Assembly (NCBI GenBank): GCA_040954595.2
Contig: CM082579.2
Span: 4,774,001-4,838,000 of the forward strand
From: Balanoglossus misakiensis
Lineage: Eukaryota; Hemichordata
Reading direction: 5' to 3'
Length of the DNA: 64,000 bases
Each line of letters starts with the position of its first letter. Positions within the stretch are counted from its first letter, which is position 1. Made by a program: the position numbers and the translations under genes. Positions 12,154 through 25,140 of the stretch are shown here, one piece after another. The notes under the pieces are model-generated. The model did no database searches. It had not been told where the DNA came from and saw only the letters and a program-made list of their open reading frames with translations.

Positions 12154-15100
12154 ATGTCTAAGGTAGGTTTCATTCCCACCGAATGGTGGGTTGCACGACG
12201 GGCTTTATCAAGTCCTATGAACATCTCAAGCATGTCTGCGTAGGCCGTCCCTAAAAGCACGCTCAGGTGTGGAGTGACCGTTCTAGCAAAATACTTGTTG
12301 GAGCTGCACGGCAAGAGAGTACATGTTCTTGTAGCGAATTCAGCGTTGCTTCAATTACTCCTGTTTACCCGTGCCGTTTGCAATAAGATGGTTGTCGTGA
12401 TCTCCTTGTGGTCTCCATCTAGTTTGTAATCCACTACAAATAAATTGCTGCTAAAAATTGATTTAACCGATGCTATGTCAACCACGGCCTTCGAAGGCGA
12501 AGACATACAAAATACAATACAATGGGCGTTGCGCACACAATAGAATTAGGACACCCTGCATTCCCAAGCTAAAGAGATCATTCAAGAGAAGAAAGCGCGT
12601 CTGTGTGTTGCATGGACTAGAAATATTCTGGAAGTAAGCGAGCGAATTGCAGTGTGATGGCAAACATGTTGATCTGTTGTTTTTTTTTCATGGCATTTCA
12701 AAAGTGAAAGGATCAGATTTCTTATCAGAAGTTCCCCTACCACTTTCCTGGAAGACATAAACTCACGATAGTTTGTTGCAAGCAGCACAGACAATATATG
12801 AGAAGTAGCTCTTATTTATTTGGCGAAATGACGAAGGCGCATAAAATGTCGTTAACTTCACACTCCACCAGGTCCCAGGGGCAGGTCGCTGTTGAATTTT
12901 TCTAATCCTTCCTCCCTCCGCAAGAGCCAAGCTGGAAGGACACATGCAATGATCAATTCATACGTTCACTCAAGGATCTTTCCGACTGCTTTCCTTGTCT
13001 TAGTACCCTCCCCCCACCGGCCCCTCCCGGCACCAGGAAGAATGATGACGTCATAGTAGATGCCCATTCTTGTTCACTCAGGGCTACGCGTTCAGTTTCT
13101 TTATTCTGGGCGATTGCCATGGTCTCAAAGGACCACCCGCGCGATGGTCACCCTGAGATGAGATCTAGGTTGATGATAAAAATAGACAGGGAGACAATGG
13201 CCTTTATTGAGTATGCATGGCATGAAATTCAGGCCAAGCCTTAAAGTAACCAATTGGGTTCGCATAGGTACAGGCCTACTTACATGCAATTCAAAACTTA
13301 CCCCTTACAAACAATCTAACCTACTTTCGATGATCTTAAGGATGTACGTGCAGAACGTAAACTCGTAAACTGCGCAAATGTATACGCACAAATTTCTCTT
13401 TTCCCATAGGATTACATTGAGAGTAGCTGGAAAACCAACTTCTAATATTGTCATTTCCACATTCAAATTTTAAACATAGCTCAGTCAAATAAAATAAATT
13501 TATCGGTCAAATAAATCGTATGGTCACCGCGCTAACTTCGTTAAATGTTTTTCACATAGACAAACCATTGGTGAAAAATGCTGTGTTGTTTTCATTTTCA
13601 GGCCAGGTCGACTGCGCAACAAGACGGTCTGTGGGCGACGAATCAGGTAAATAACTGCACCACTTTTATCAATTCCATACGAGTTCGAAGTGACTTAATA
13701 CACCCTGGATTTTCCTGCTTTTAACATAAAACATTGTTTATCGAAAATGGATGTGAATTTGCATGCAAAACAGATTGAATGACTGTGGTTATATCCTGGT
13801 ATACCGGAGAGATGGCGTGGGAAATTTTATTTGCTTCCCCCACGTAGGGTCAGGCAAGACCGCCGAGTTCAAATGATTAACCCAGCAGAACGAATTATTT
13901 TTCCGCTTCAAGCTGAGCCAATTTTTGCATAAACATTATAAGTTACCTTGGGGTCGGAGGTCAAAAGGATCGGTTTGTCTTACATAATACAAGAAACAAA
14001 TGAAAACAGATGTAGCGCGCAACTCGACATGATTTTCTGAGAGCAACTTTCGTGTTTTCTGTCTTAAAATTGAGAATAGAAATTGGGGCCGCCGTGCAAA
14101 ACTTTGAACGAGAGAACAAAACTGTCTCAAATTTGAAATTCAAAATGGCCGCCAGTCTATTAATATCCCAACTGATGTGTCTCTCACACAGAACGATGAA
14201 GGACCTATCCTGGAATTGGAAACAATGCATGGGAAAGACCGAAAAGAAGGAAAATCGGGAGACGAGAACCCCGAACGCGGCAACTGGTCTCACAAAGCCG
14301 AATTCTTGCTGTCCGGTCTCGGTTTCGCCGTCGGCCTGGGAAATTTGTGGCGGTTCCCTTATATTTGCTTTACGAACGGAGGAGGTGGGTATGCTGTATG
14401 GTGCGGTCGAGGTGAAAATATGTTTAAGGTGGGGGGAATGCCCAGAGGTAGTGTGTAGTCTTGTTATCATATTCTTTAGCATTACATGTACTTTTTGTGG
14501 CTATGATTTCTTTGCCATTTATATACAATATAATTTCCTCTCGTTTTACAGCCACATTCCTTATTCCATATGTCATCATGTTCTTCCTCGTCGGCATACC
14601 TGTGTTCTTTCTGGAGTTGTTACTCGGCCAATTCTCAAGCCTCGGATGTCTCTCTGTGTGGAAATGCGCCCCGCTCTTCAAAGGTAGGCTGTTTTGATGT
14701 GTTTTGATGTGCACCCTTGTGCTCGTTCATCTGCAGACGTGTCTGTTATACATCAAATCTTTTCTTCCTCGTCTTGCATCTCTTTCTGTCTGTCTCTGCG
14801 TTCTCCCTTCTTCTCAACTGCCTGGCAGACACAATTTCACATGTTTTCGCACACAGGCCTAGGCGTTGCAATGGTTATCATCAGCTGTCTCCTGACCGTC
14901 TACTACAACGTTGTTCTCAGCTGGGCCATCTATTACTTCTTCGCCTCCTTCACTGATCTGCCAACGGTCCCTTGGGTGGGATGCAACAACCCCTGGAATT
15001 CGGACAAATGTTTCGACGACAGGGATTTGAACAGCACTGTCAACATTACTGCCGTGAGGGAGATGTTGCCCAACGACACGACCAGCCCATCTGCCGAGTA

Positions 15101-18100
15101 CTTCAGGTAGATAATGAACTACGGCTGTTCAAATTTCCATGCGCCCCCCTTCCGTGGATATTGTCACGCCTGCACAAAGCATAAAAATAAAAAATACATA
15201 TACCGCCATTTTTACAATGACATAATATGAGATGAAATCATATTTTACAGGAAATATTGATATCATTGAACAAGTACTGGTATCTTATTCGCGAACATTT
15301 AACGTGTTGTCCAATTTGCGTTCGATGTTCCCATCTTTACAGCAATTTTGTGTTGAAAGCATCGTCTGGCATCGAGGAAACTGGTTATCTCCAGTGGCAG
15401 TTGGCACTTTGCCTTTTGGCGGGTTGGATTCTGGTGTACCTGTGCATCATCAGGGGTATCAAATCGGCTGGTAAGGTAAGAGCCCGTGTTGGTTCATTTT
15501 CCAAACAGGCGAGGATTTAACTATTTGCATGTACTGGGTAGTCGGGTGACTGCTCCTATATACTTACTATGTACAATTTCGTCGGGCATTTCGACGCGCT
15601 GATCCCCGCCTGTCTGTACTTTCCACAGGTAGTGTACTTCACAGCAACCGTCCCTTACCTTCTCATCGTCATCCTCGTGGTGCGTGCATGCACCCTAGAG
15701 GGCGCTATTGACGGGATCGAGTTCTACATCGGGAAGGCCAATTGGACCAAGCTCAGAGAACCACAGGTAATTCGATTGAACAATGGAAAGTAGAAAAACA
15801 CGTAGAAATAGATTATAAACACGTTATCAATTCAAACTAACACTATGTTTCACGACACAGATATGGAAAGAGGCTGCGGGACAGATGTTTTTCTCGCTGG
15901 GAACGTCAAGCGGAGGACTTTACACGATGGCCAGCTATAACAAATTTCACAACAACGTGGTCAGGTGAGACTTCGCGCTATGATTACAATTGAGTGCCGA
16001 TTGTTTTCATGACAAGCGCCAAAATATGACTAAATGACGGTCGGTGTGGTCACACCGAGACTCGCCTCGGTTTGTGCCTCGGTCCTAATACATTCGACAG
16101 CAGGAGTACAATTTTCAATGTGCAGTGGTTCAAAATGTCAACTCTTTTCTTTCTCTTCGTTCTACAGCGACACATTCCTCATTGCCACGCTAAACTGCCT
16201 GACCAGCGTCCTCGCAGGCTTCGCCATTTTCCCGATGCTTGGACACATGGCGCATGTGCAAGGGAAGACAGTCGAAGACGTTGCTGCCGGAGGCCCAGGT
16301 CTTGCATTTGACGTGTACCCGGAGGCTTTGTCCAGACTTCCCATCTCACCGTTTTTCGCTGTCATCTTCTTTCTCACTCTAATTACTCTCGGTATAGATT
16401 CGTTGGTACGTTACTTTATACAGACTTCAATTTGGTGGCAACAGGCGCCAAACCCAGTGTCGATTCTTTGATGGGGTAATTCTTAATTATCACTCACTCC
16501 ATTTGCATCTGTTTCATGCAGTTCGTTACAGTGGAAACGGTTATTACGGCTGTCTTAGACGAGTTCAGGGGTCGAATTCGCAATATCAAATTTTGGAGGA
16601 CTGTCCTGCCGATACTGTACTGCTGCGTAGCCTTTCTACTAGGACTACCCCATGTTACACAGGTATTTGACAACACTTTGTTTGTATTATTATTTTTTTT
16701 TGCAGCATTGTATTAAGTAACTGTTATGATTGTGTGATTCACATGTTTTAGACACGCTTTTTTTCAATTCATATCGTTTTCTTTCATGCGAAGGCTGGAT
16801 TGTATTGGGTCAACTTGATGGATTATTACGCGGTATCCTTGGCGATGACGTTTGTTGGGCTCTTCGAATGTCTTGTGGTTTTCTGGGTCTATGGTAAGTG
16901 TCTGTGATCTGAACAGGATCCTGTATTACCGATTACATACTACAGGAATTGGATCTCAAGTGACTGAAACAGATTGCCGGCAACATTCAAAGTCGGTTTA
17001 CTCATCAACTGTAGTATACTTTTAAAGCAAATCAATTTACAAATTCATGTTTTCCAACCAACTCTCTTATTCTGTATACAGGGATAGCTCGCTTTTACAG
17101 GGACATACAGACCATCATTGGACGTCGGTCAGGTTTCTACAGCTTCGTAATCGGAATATTCATACTGGCACCCATCTTCATAGCCCCATTCATTATAGCT
17201 GTAAGTCACTTTTTCACGATGTCAAACTTACGAATGGCTATACCGGTATATATATTTACATGTATATGTCGGCTTTCGTTAATCTAAATAGCTTTTGCTA
17301 TACCCACGCAAGGCAGGAAAATTCACAGTGGCGCATTCCTCACACTGTAAGACAATAAAGAGTTGAAACTTAGTTGAAAGTTTTGGATAACTACCATTAT
17401 TCAGCATGTAATTATCACGTGGCAGCAATTTATTTCCATAATTATACGAGAAAACATAGATATGGCAGATACAGAAACCGTACCATTAAGTCACAAACTT
17501 TCATTATATTTCAGGCTGTCATAGTATTTTTCAGTATTGACTACAAACCGCTAACGATGGGGTCCTACGCATATCCAGAGTGGGCTGATGCCTTGGGTTG
17601 GCTGATGACGTGTTCATCACTGACTGCATTCGTCCTGTACATACCGTACCATCTGATCTTCAAACAGACCGGTGGCGTTCATATGGTAGGTTCTCGTATA
17701 GTATATAATGATGGCATAGGCCTATATTAAATATATGCGCGCATGCATTCATGCAGGCATGCATGCATATGTACGTGCACACATTGAACACCTATTACAC
17801 ACATTTAAGAATCACCAGTTCAATGTTCTGCTCGTTCGTTCGTTTGTTCGTTCTATCGTTCAAACACTCATTCAATTTGTTATTTTAATACTTTATCCTT
17901 TATCTCTTTATCTATGACAGAGGCTCGTCAAATCTCTGAGACCAACACATGACTGGGGTCCCGCGCTTAATAAGTTCAGAGAGGAAGCTGGCTATGACCC
18001 CTTACCGGAAAGATACAAGACCGTTACATCGTACAGTAGACCAGGTGAACTTAGCCTGTACCCGGACACTGCAGAAATGGCTGTTCAATGTGATATGCCG

Positions 18101-18109
18101 GAGTTATAA
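12154..18109 (+). CDS. SLC6-family sodium-dependent transporter, copy B (canonical)
   Basis: Neurotransmitter:sodium symporter family, about 653 aa, expected plasma-membrane protein with 12 TM helices. Exons: 12154-12162, 13602-13646, 14192-14384, 14552-14683, 14857-15106, 15343-15475, 15629-15766, 15861-15964, 16168-16405, 16522-16662, 16794-16893, 17082-17200, 17515-17685, 17921-18109 (TAA). Lengths sum to 654 codons. Core motifs are intact: TM1 [19 protein letters not shown]2 [11 protein letters not shown]3 [10 protein letters not shown]2 [10 protein letters not shown] with NST/NIT/NDT glycosylation sites, TM6 [20 protein letters not shown]7 [14 protein letters not shown]8 [15 protein letters not shown] and a THDWGP C-terminus. 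Intron positions match copy A exactly after the N-terminus, with one extra 45-nt exon near the start. It may carry an amino acid or amine; substrate not assigned. Confidence 0.95.
12163..13601 (+). other. first intron of SLC6 copy B
   Basis: 1.44 kb intron running from gtaggt after ATG TCT AAG to the pyrimidine-tract acceptor at 13600-13601. No further gene or RNA seen. Depends on the tentative first exon. Confidence 0.5.
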
Positions 18110-18526
18110 CTCCCCTGGGAGAACTGAAGCAGAGATTTCAACATGACAAGGGAGACGTAAATCTAAATTCCAATCGAAAGTTCTGCTTTGCAATAACAAT
18201 AGTCTCTACGTTTGGAGGAACTGTGTCTGAAACAAAATTCTATTTTCGTACTAGTTTGTTTGTCAAGCATATGCAGTCACCCTGTATCCTTCCATGGACC
18301 ACTATATCTGGAGTCCGACAGTCTGTGAGCGGTATCAGGATGGTTACCACTCGATATTTAGTACCATCCGGGTTTTTTTGCCGATGATTAGGGGTTAAAG
18401 GGAATAGTTCTATTAAACTTTTGACATTAGGCCTACGACTTATTCTCATGTTAAACCCATGTATAGGGTGTTGTAACATTTAGCATGGTTCAATGAGCAG
18501 AATAACATATTCACATAGCCAACCAA

Positions 18527-18532
18527 AATAAA
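18527..18532 (+). terminator. polyadenylation signal of SLC6 copy B
   Basis: AATAAA about 420 nt downstream of the TAA stop at 18107-18109. Confidence 0.55.
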
Positions 18533-18571
18533 TACCAGATATTAATCAATTATGACGTCAAAGTTAGCGAC

Positions 18572-18577
18572 TTTATT
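18572..18577 (-). terminator. polyadenylation signal of the NLR gene
   Basis: TTTATT on plus, AATAAA on minus, about 320 nt downstream of the NLR stop. It is only 40 bp from the oppositely oriented SLC6 signal. Confidence 0.5.
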
Positions 18578-18898
18578 CATTTAAGGGAGGGGTCAAGTAA
18601 CTTTCGGACAATCCAATATTTACAAGTACAAGTATGCTGCCACATAAAATATAGCAAACCATAAACGAAGTAACACAAGCTTAGGCAAGCACAAGATGAA
18701 ACAATACTGAGAGACACGCTGATGTACCTTTAAGTATTGGCAGTCGCGTGATGTAAATACTAGTAGCTTTCTAATATTTAGTTCGGCGGGTGTCGCTTTT
18801 ACATGCAAGGCGTCGATCGCTGCCTCCAGGGGGCGTACTCCTGCCCTGATTGTCCAGAGTGGTGCACTGCTCATGCTCAGTTCCCTGCTCCGATCGCT

Positions 18899-21800
18899 TT
18901 ACACTTCTGCTCGCTCCCAGACACTGACCTGAAAGCCATCTTCGAGCGGCGGCAATATGTAACAAAGGAGTCTTTCCTTGGCGTAGCTGTCAACCTCATC
19001 CGGGCAACTTCCAGCCTTGGATTCGAAGGCCGTGACTTCCTTAAACCACGCCTCCCACTGCTCCCAGATGTAAAATCCTGGAAAGCCGGGGATCGGGCCT
19101 TCGTTCGCCGGAACTTTCGAGGTGAGTTCACGCTCCCCGAACGTGCGACTCGGCGAGAATCGACCATCCGCCTCGGACGCAGATATCGCATTCTCGGAGA
19201 CTGTCGCGAAAATGTCTACGGTAGGGTTCTCTTCGAGCCTGCCGAACATTTCTTGCAAGACGTGCAACTTGAGGTTCTCGGTGACGACAACCAACTGGCG
19301 GATTGATCGATTGCGTTTTATGCTGTCGAACAGCAGCATTAAATCGGCGTCGTCACCAAAATGTTTGATGACCACGTGTCTCAGACTAGAGCTCTCCTCC
19401 AGCGCTTCGGTGAAGACTCCCGCGGCCTGCTTGCAGCACTGCTCTTGTTTAACCCGACGGGCGCCGCTGAATAGCGGGTGGCTGCTCAGGTCTTTGTACC
19501 GCGACGATCGCCTGGTCGGGGACGGCGACGATTCGGGCGTTCCATGACGGGAGTAGGACAAGCGCTCGGTGTTGAAGGACAGTTTGCTCAGGGATTTATT
19601 CTTCGCGATGACGCTGGCGAGCGCTTCTCTCCTTTCGGCAAAGAGACTACTCGACGCAAAATTTGTGCTCAGCGATTTTAGGCAGCCGTGGTGCGACAGG
19701 TCCTTTGCTACGCCGACAAATAGATTCTCCGCCTGCCGGTGTCCGTACAAGGAAAAGTGCTGGAGGCATTTGTTGATGGGCGAAATGATAGCGTGAGGGC
19801 GCCTCGATTCCTCCACATTGATGCTAAGGCGTAGGTAAGTTAGGCTGGCAGAGGATGCCAGCGCTTCGCTTATGTGGGGCAAAAAAATCGAATGGCACTC
19901 GCCCTCGATTTGTAGACCTACGTCCCGAAGGGCGGGGTTGTTTCTTATGACTAATGCTGTCATCGACTCCGTGGAATGCGGTACAGACATGACGAGTCTC
20001 TCTAAATGACTGGTCCTACCCAAGGTGTCGAACAACTGCACGTCCATGTCTGTGTACGAATAAGGATAGTTAAACACCAAGCTTTTAAGTTTGGTCGTCT
20101 CTTCGTCGTCTCTGTTCTTGCGCACGTACTCGCCTATGACAGCGGTTAAGCCGGAGAAAAACTGCGACGTGCACTTCGCACTGAATATGCGCAGACTGTC
20201 CGGTTCGGAGAGGATGGCGGGGGCGACCTGGCGCGCGGATTCGACCAGGTTCCCGGATTCGTGCAAGCAGACCAGGACCAACTGAATCATGCGCGAAAAG
20301 TACTCGGTGTTAGCGTCGGAGTTCGATAGCACCTCTGTGAGCACGGCGAACAAGCTGCTGCATTGTGACGAAAGAAGTCCCGCGGTAAATAGACATACAT
20401 TGTGGAGTTCTTCGGCCGTGGCGATTGTCTTGAGAACGCCCTCGTCGTTCGCTTCGCCGCTGCCGTGGAGATAATACGCAGCCAGGAATTCTTGGAAAGT
20501 TTTGTGCAAGAAGACCCAATACGTGCAACTCTCGACGCGGGAGGCGCCGTATTCTTGATACAGAAACCCCGCTTTTATCATATCGTCAGAAATTGTATGC
20601 CGGTCTAGGTCTTCTTGTTTGAATGTGCCCTTTTTGTCCTTCAGGCCTTCGAACGCCATTTTACCCAATTTTGACAATTTGACGGCAAAATCCTCTGGTA
20701 TTTCTTTACTCTGTGGTACAGGCAAATTACTTTTCTTATAGAATCTTTTGATTATGCTCACAATTATCTGACGATATAGTTCGGTCACCTCACTCCAGAG
20801 CGCATGCTCATTATCCTCCCACAGGACGCACAGCAAGACAGCATTCAGAGGGTTTGTTGTAAGTATTTGAATTTTGTCGTCTTCTTCTATTTTAACTTGC
20901 AGTTTTTCCGCAGCATCTTCGTCGCGATCAAAGTATTTTTGGACGAAAATGGCCACACTTTCTGGAGTAAAACCTTTGATTATGTAGTGGTCGTCCGCTT
21001 CTGCGACCAGGTGGCGGCGCTCGGTGCTGCGAGATGTCGCCACCACCGTCGTCTGGGGGAGAACTCTTCGTTTCACCAACTTCAGCACGTCGGATTTCCA
21101 CGCCGTCTCAAGCTCGTCGACTCCGTCGAGAAATATCAGCACTCTCTCTTGGTTTTTCTTGATGTAATTTCCGAGGTGGGTTTTGTCCACCCCGCTGTCC
21201 TCGGGGAGAAGTTGGTCGAATATCGCGTCCACGAGTTTACCGCTGTCGAGCATCCGCCTCAGATTCAGAGCAATCAGCAGATCGAAATGTTCCGCTGTCC
21301 AACTCGACTCGTCCTCTGCCCAATCCAGCGCGAATTTCCGACAAAAAGTGCTCTTACCAACACCCGGCTCCCCCTCCACCAAGATTCTCTTGCAGCCCCC
21401 GTACAAGAGTCTTTTGCGAAAGTCACTTTCTGAGCTGGGGCGCTCGATGCCGCGTGGACTCCTCGCCGTTAATTCCAGCTCTGTGTAGATGTCGGCAGTT
21501 TTGAGTTGAAATCCCGCTTCGAACCATGGCGTTGGCTGAATCTTGCTACTGTAGTTCAGGTAGTACGTCCTAAGTAGTTTTTCACAGGCTTTTGCGGCAG
21601 CAGATTCTTTGTCAAAAATAATAAATAAATAAATAGATAGATAAATCAACCAGGTATATTACAACTCAATGCGAACGCAGTATGATCTAATCAATGTATT
21701 AATTATTTCATCTATCCATCCATCCATTCAATCAATCAACATAAATTTATGTTTGACATTTTACTGATTGAGTTTCTACACTCAGATATGATGCTTCGTG

Positions 21801-22330
21801 TTGGAATTTTACCTGCTTCGCTTCCTCCAGCACTGTTGTGACCATTCGAGAAGTCTGCACTATCATAGCTTTCAACTGAAAAGGCGAAATAGGGTAACTA
21901 GTTAAGTTTTGTAATATTCAAGCGATGTACTGTTCGACATCTCGGCTTGTTTCAACATACTTCCCGAGAGAAAAATACCGCTATTTTAAGCATGAAAAAA
22001 ATGGCATTTTGCATATGGTTTGCGAAGGTTCAGCCGAGACTTACCCGAATCGAAGCGAATATCGCCGATCTTCACCGATGACGAATCGCCAGTTACGACG
22101 ACGACATTGCCATCCCCCTGTACATTAACCTCGTTGTGGGGGGTCTGTGCGCCGCTGCGATCGTTTCCCTTGTCTGTCTCCTGATTGATGAAACACAGAG
22201 GAAAGGTCATTCACCATTTATTATTCAGAAATGAAAATTACCCTAACGCATTGTCTAACCTTGCCCATTTCCATATATACATGTACGTGTTCCTCGTCAC
22301 CGTGAACACCAACACCATGGAATTCACTTC
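18899..22330 (-). CDS. NACHT-domain NLR-type receptor, 5' end unresolved
   Basis: STAND-class P-loop NTPase, probable cytosolic immune or stress sensor. The main exon 21606-18899 encodes 901 aa. Walker A GEPGVGKST lies at 21373-21347 and Walker B LIFLDGVDEL at 21139-21110. The R.LLYGG.KRILVEG lead-in and LWSEVTELYRQI region fit NACHT. Winged-helix-type sequence (WVFLHKTFQEFLAAYYL) follows, then degenerate leucine-rich segments (e.g. SLTYLRLSI, SLSKLSF) and a tail with no recognised domain. Upstream exons 21875-21813 (frame ESYDSADFSNGHNSAGG) and 22180-22045 (GDGNVVVVTGDSSSVKIGD) join in phase. A further exon 22330-22260 is less certain. No CARD, death, DED or TIR domain was seen upstream. The apparent start MIYLSIYL before 21606 is intronic: it reads the pyrimidine tract of the acceptor. 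Confidence 0.9.
22260..22330 (-). CDS. candidate upstream exon of the NLR gene
   Basis: Acceptor ttcag at the high end and donor AAG|gttaga at the low end. The frame reads SEFHGVGVHGDEEHVHVYM then EMGK and joins the next exon in phase 0. No domain recognised; support is splice consensus and an open frame only. Confidence 0.4.
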
Positions 22331-25086
22331 CTGAACCGCAAGAAGTAAAAAAGACGACCCTTCGTGACAAAATAGTTTATGCATATCATTACAGTATTCG
22401 CAATACATGAACTTATTAAAACTAAAATTATATTTCTAAGAAATTGACAAAAAAGCCGATCAGGGTATGACTGAGCGTCATGGTTATAACAATTTGGTTG
22501 AAAAAAAAACACATTTTCGTCTGAATTTCAAAGTAAAATATCCTCGTTGACCTCGAAGCTTACATTAATTTTGCGCATTTTTAAAATGTCCAATTAATTA
22601 AAACGCTGCAAATGAGACCTTCGAAGTGCATAATTCTGAGTCAGTGTACATCTGTTGTGGGTATACATTTCACTTCAGCGTCACGTACAAACCTAACGCG
22701 CTAAATATGGAAAAGACAAGGCCATTACATGTGAAACAACTAACTTTGAGTCACCATGAGGTAACCGCCAGTACTAGTATGCTGATTAGGGCCTCATGGC
22801 GTTTTTCGTTCAGCTCACAAAACAACTACAGTCTTGTAAAATAAAAGGTGCGCCCATCACAACGTTTCACCCCAACAAACAATCGAGAATAATTATAAGC
22901 CAGAACAGTACATTAGCTTGTTGTGTTTTACTTTATAGTCAGACAAATTGTGCTTTCAGATCGATATAATTAACAGCACAATTATTGGTATTACGTAATC
23001 TTTCTTCCATTCGTCATCAGTTAGACTGCTCAGCTGACATACTTATTAATATTCTCTACTATCAAATCACATTGTACTTAAATTAGTCCGAGTCAAATTT
23101 TATTCCTTTTTTTTATAATTTAGTGAACATTTAGGCGTACTAAATTATACAAAAGCTCTAGCTTCGAGGGGGGCGGGCAAGTCATCACCTCCATTGCCAT
23201 TCTTCATTTTGCTATTTCGATTGGTGTGTGGGGTTCAGTAATGTTTTGGAATACACATAAGATCATATACACCAATGATAATCCACCGACCCCCGCTCCC
23301 AGGTTGGATATACATGTACTGACCAGTCCCTAGCACATGTTTTTTTATGTTTCAGTCACTCAACTCGTCTCTTAACATGAGTCACCCATGACGTCACCGA
23401 ACGTAATGACATGAATTAAACTGTCACTCACATTTACTGCACATTCCACAGAGTTCCACGCCGTGACGTGAAACATGGCCGATCAGTGAGCATTCGCTCG
23501 TTCTCACAGTTTGTCAAATTATGTGTACACGTACTAGTACCCGGATGAAAATATCCGACTATGCACCTCTGCTCAGACAGCAGATAGCTTTACACCGGAA
23601 TTGGCATAGAATTTTCTATTGTAATAATGACATGCATCGTGCATTCGTCATGCATACTATTCTCTACGGTGCTGCGGCTATTATTAACAAGAGTCATGGA
23701 CGGTGACGATCGCTCGCTCCTGCCTATATCATTGTGGAGCTCTGAATGTCAGTTGCGTTGGCAGGATACCAGCGTATCCAAATGCAATCTCACATTTTAT
23801 AACACAAAATAAGCATTAGTATGTTCAACCGAGTACCCGTTGCTTTCGAAACCAAGTTGCGGGCGACGCGGTTATCTGCTTTAGGCAAATACCATGTCAA
23901 GAAACATGGTACCTGTAATAAAAGGAATCTGACCTTGAAAATCGAATGACTAACCTTCAATAACATATTACTCTAGTATAATGACATTTTTTGTACGGAA
24001 TTACATTTGGTATTCATATAAATTCGAGAGAATCGTTAATGGGTATATAAATATAGAATCTGAATAAAATTTAGAAACAAACACCTCCCTTAAAACAATG
24101 TGCGATACTACGGCAGAACTATACAGACACAGAGACGCATGTTTAGCTACCAATAGTACATTATCGACAACGTCGAAATCTGCATTTGAAATCTTGCCTA
24201 CAAGCAGTATACACACTTCCCTGTATTGTAGGCCTACCAACGTCTCCAAATACTGTAATGCAACGCACGCTCTTCGAAACAAAGACACAACGCCCTTAAA
24301 AACACAAAGCGCTCACCATTTCATTTCCGCGTTGACATCATTCCACGGCCACGAAGACGGGCTACTGGCGAACCGCGCCTGCGCGCAACTACAGCTACCA
24401 GACGGACGAAACGCCGCCACAGTTCGTCGCTATCTGAACCACAGTCCCTCAGAGAGGAATTTGTCTGTGTTGAGATACTATTGGGAAGAGTTCCACGCGG
24501 AAACTGCCGTATGATATTACTGGTCCAGCAAGTTTTCATGTAATATCAACATGTCGTGTGATTCAATGAGATAAGCACCTGTTATTATTCTTAAAACTAG
24601 CCCAAACAAGAAGTTATCAACAAAACTGCAGCCTTTGAACATAGTATGACCCAATGTCGGCAAAAGTGAGCTCCATTCGTTCAGTTGTAACGGGGAGTAC
24701 CGCGGAAGCTTATCATTGCGCCCTCTGCGTCCACGCCATCACCCAAACAAAAAGACCCGGTACCGTGCGTGAGGTCTGGGCAAAAGTTCAATCGTAATTA
24801 CCCCTAAACAGGTACAACAGGTGACGTAATGGTCCGATAGACAAGAAAATGCACGACCGAGTTTCTTTGTGTCGAGAAGATGTACAAGACCTGTCAGAAC
24901 AATTAGCTTGTGTTAAGTGCATGTAAATGGTACCTCGGTGAACCCCCAAGTCTAATTAATGAAGGGTAAAGCCGTGGCTTGTGTGATTTCACAATGCGGT
25001 TAAATTGGCGGCCCATTCAACGCTGGGCGAGACAAAAAAGTGCTCAGAGTTGTAATTGCTTTCTCATTGCTGTTGGTTCAATTGAA
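22331..25086. other. intergenic / possible NLR 5' region, no gene supported
   Basis: Short unspliced open frames only, without family resemblance. The interval separates the minus-strand NLR from the plus-strand secreted-protein gene, so it should contain the NLR 5' exons or promoter and the promoter of the latter. None could be identified by eye. Confidence 0.55.
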
Positions 25087-25140
25087 ATGTCTCCGTTGGT
25101 GACTGAGATGTGGGTGTTCTTCGATGTGCTGTTCCTGCTG
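25087..25140 (+). CDS. candidate signal-peptide exon of the secreted multidomain gene
   Basis: ATG followed by 17 codons, [18 protein letters not shown], then gtgagt. The hydrophobic core suits a signal peptide. It joins the exon at 26130 in phase 0 if the second of two nearby AG acceptors (26128-26129) is used. The distance and short length leave it unproven. Confidence 0.45.

Noticed and set aside
14052-14687. 211-residue plus-strand open frame overlapping SLC6 copy B
   Set aside because: Different frame from the real TM1 and TM2 exons, and it crosses their introns.
20804-21433. 209-residue open frame on the plus strand
   Set aside because: Antisense shadow of the NACHT exon.
21607-21649. 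In-frame hydrophobic N-terminus MIYLSIYLFIIF on the NLR
   Set aside because: It reads through an AT-rich tetranucleotide tract that fits an intron end; upstream exons join in phase at 21606.
24098-24514. 138-residue plus-strand open frame
   Set aside because: No recognisable domain, low-complexity composition, no splice partner or promoter sign.
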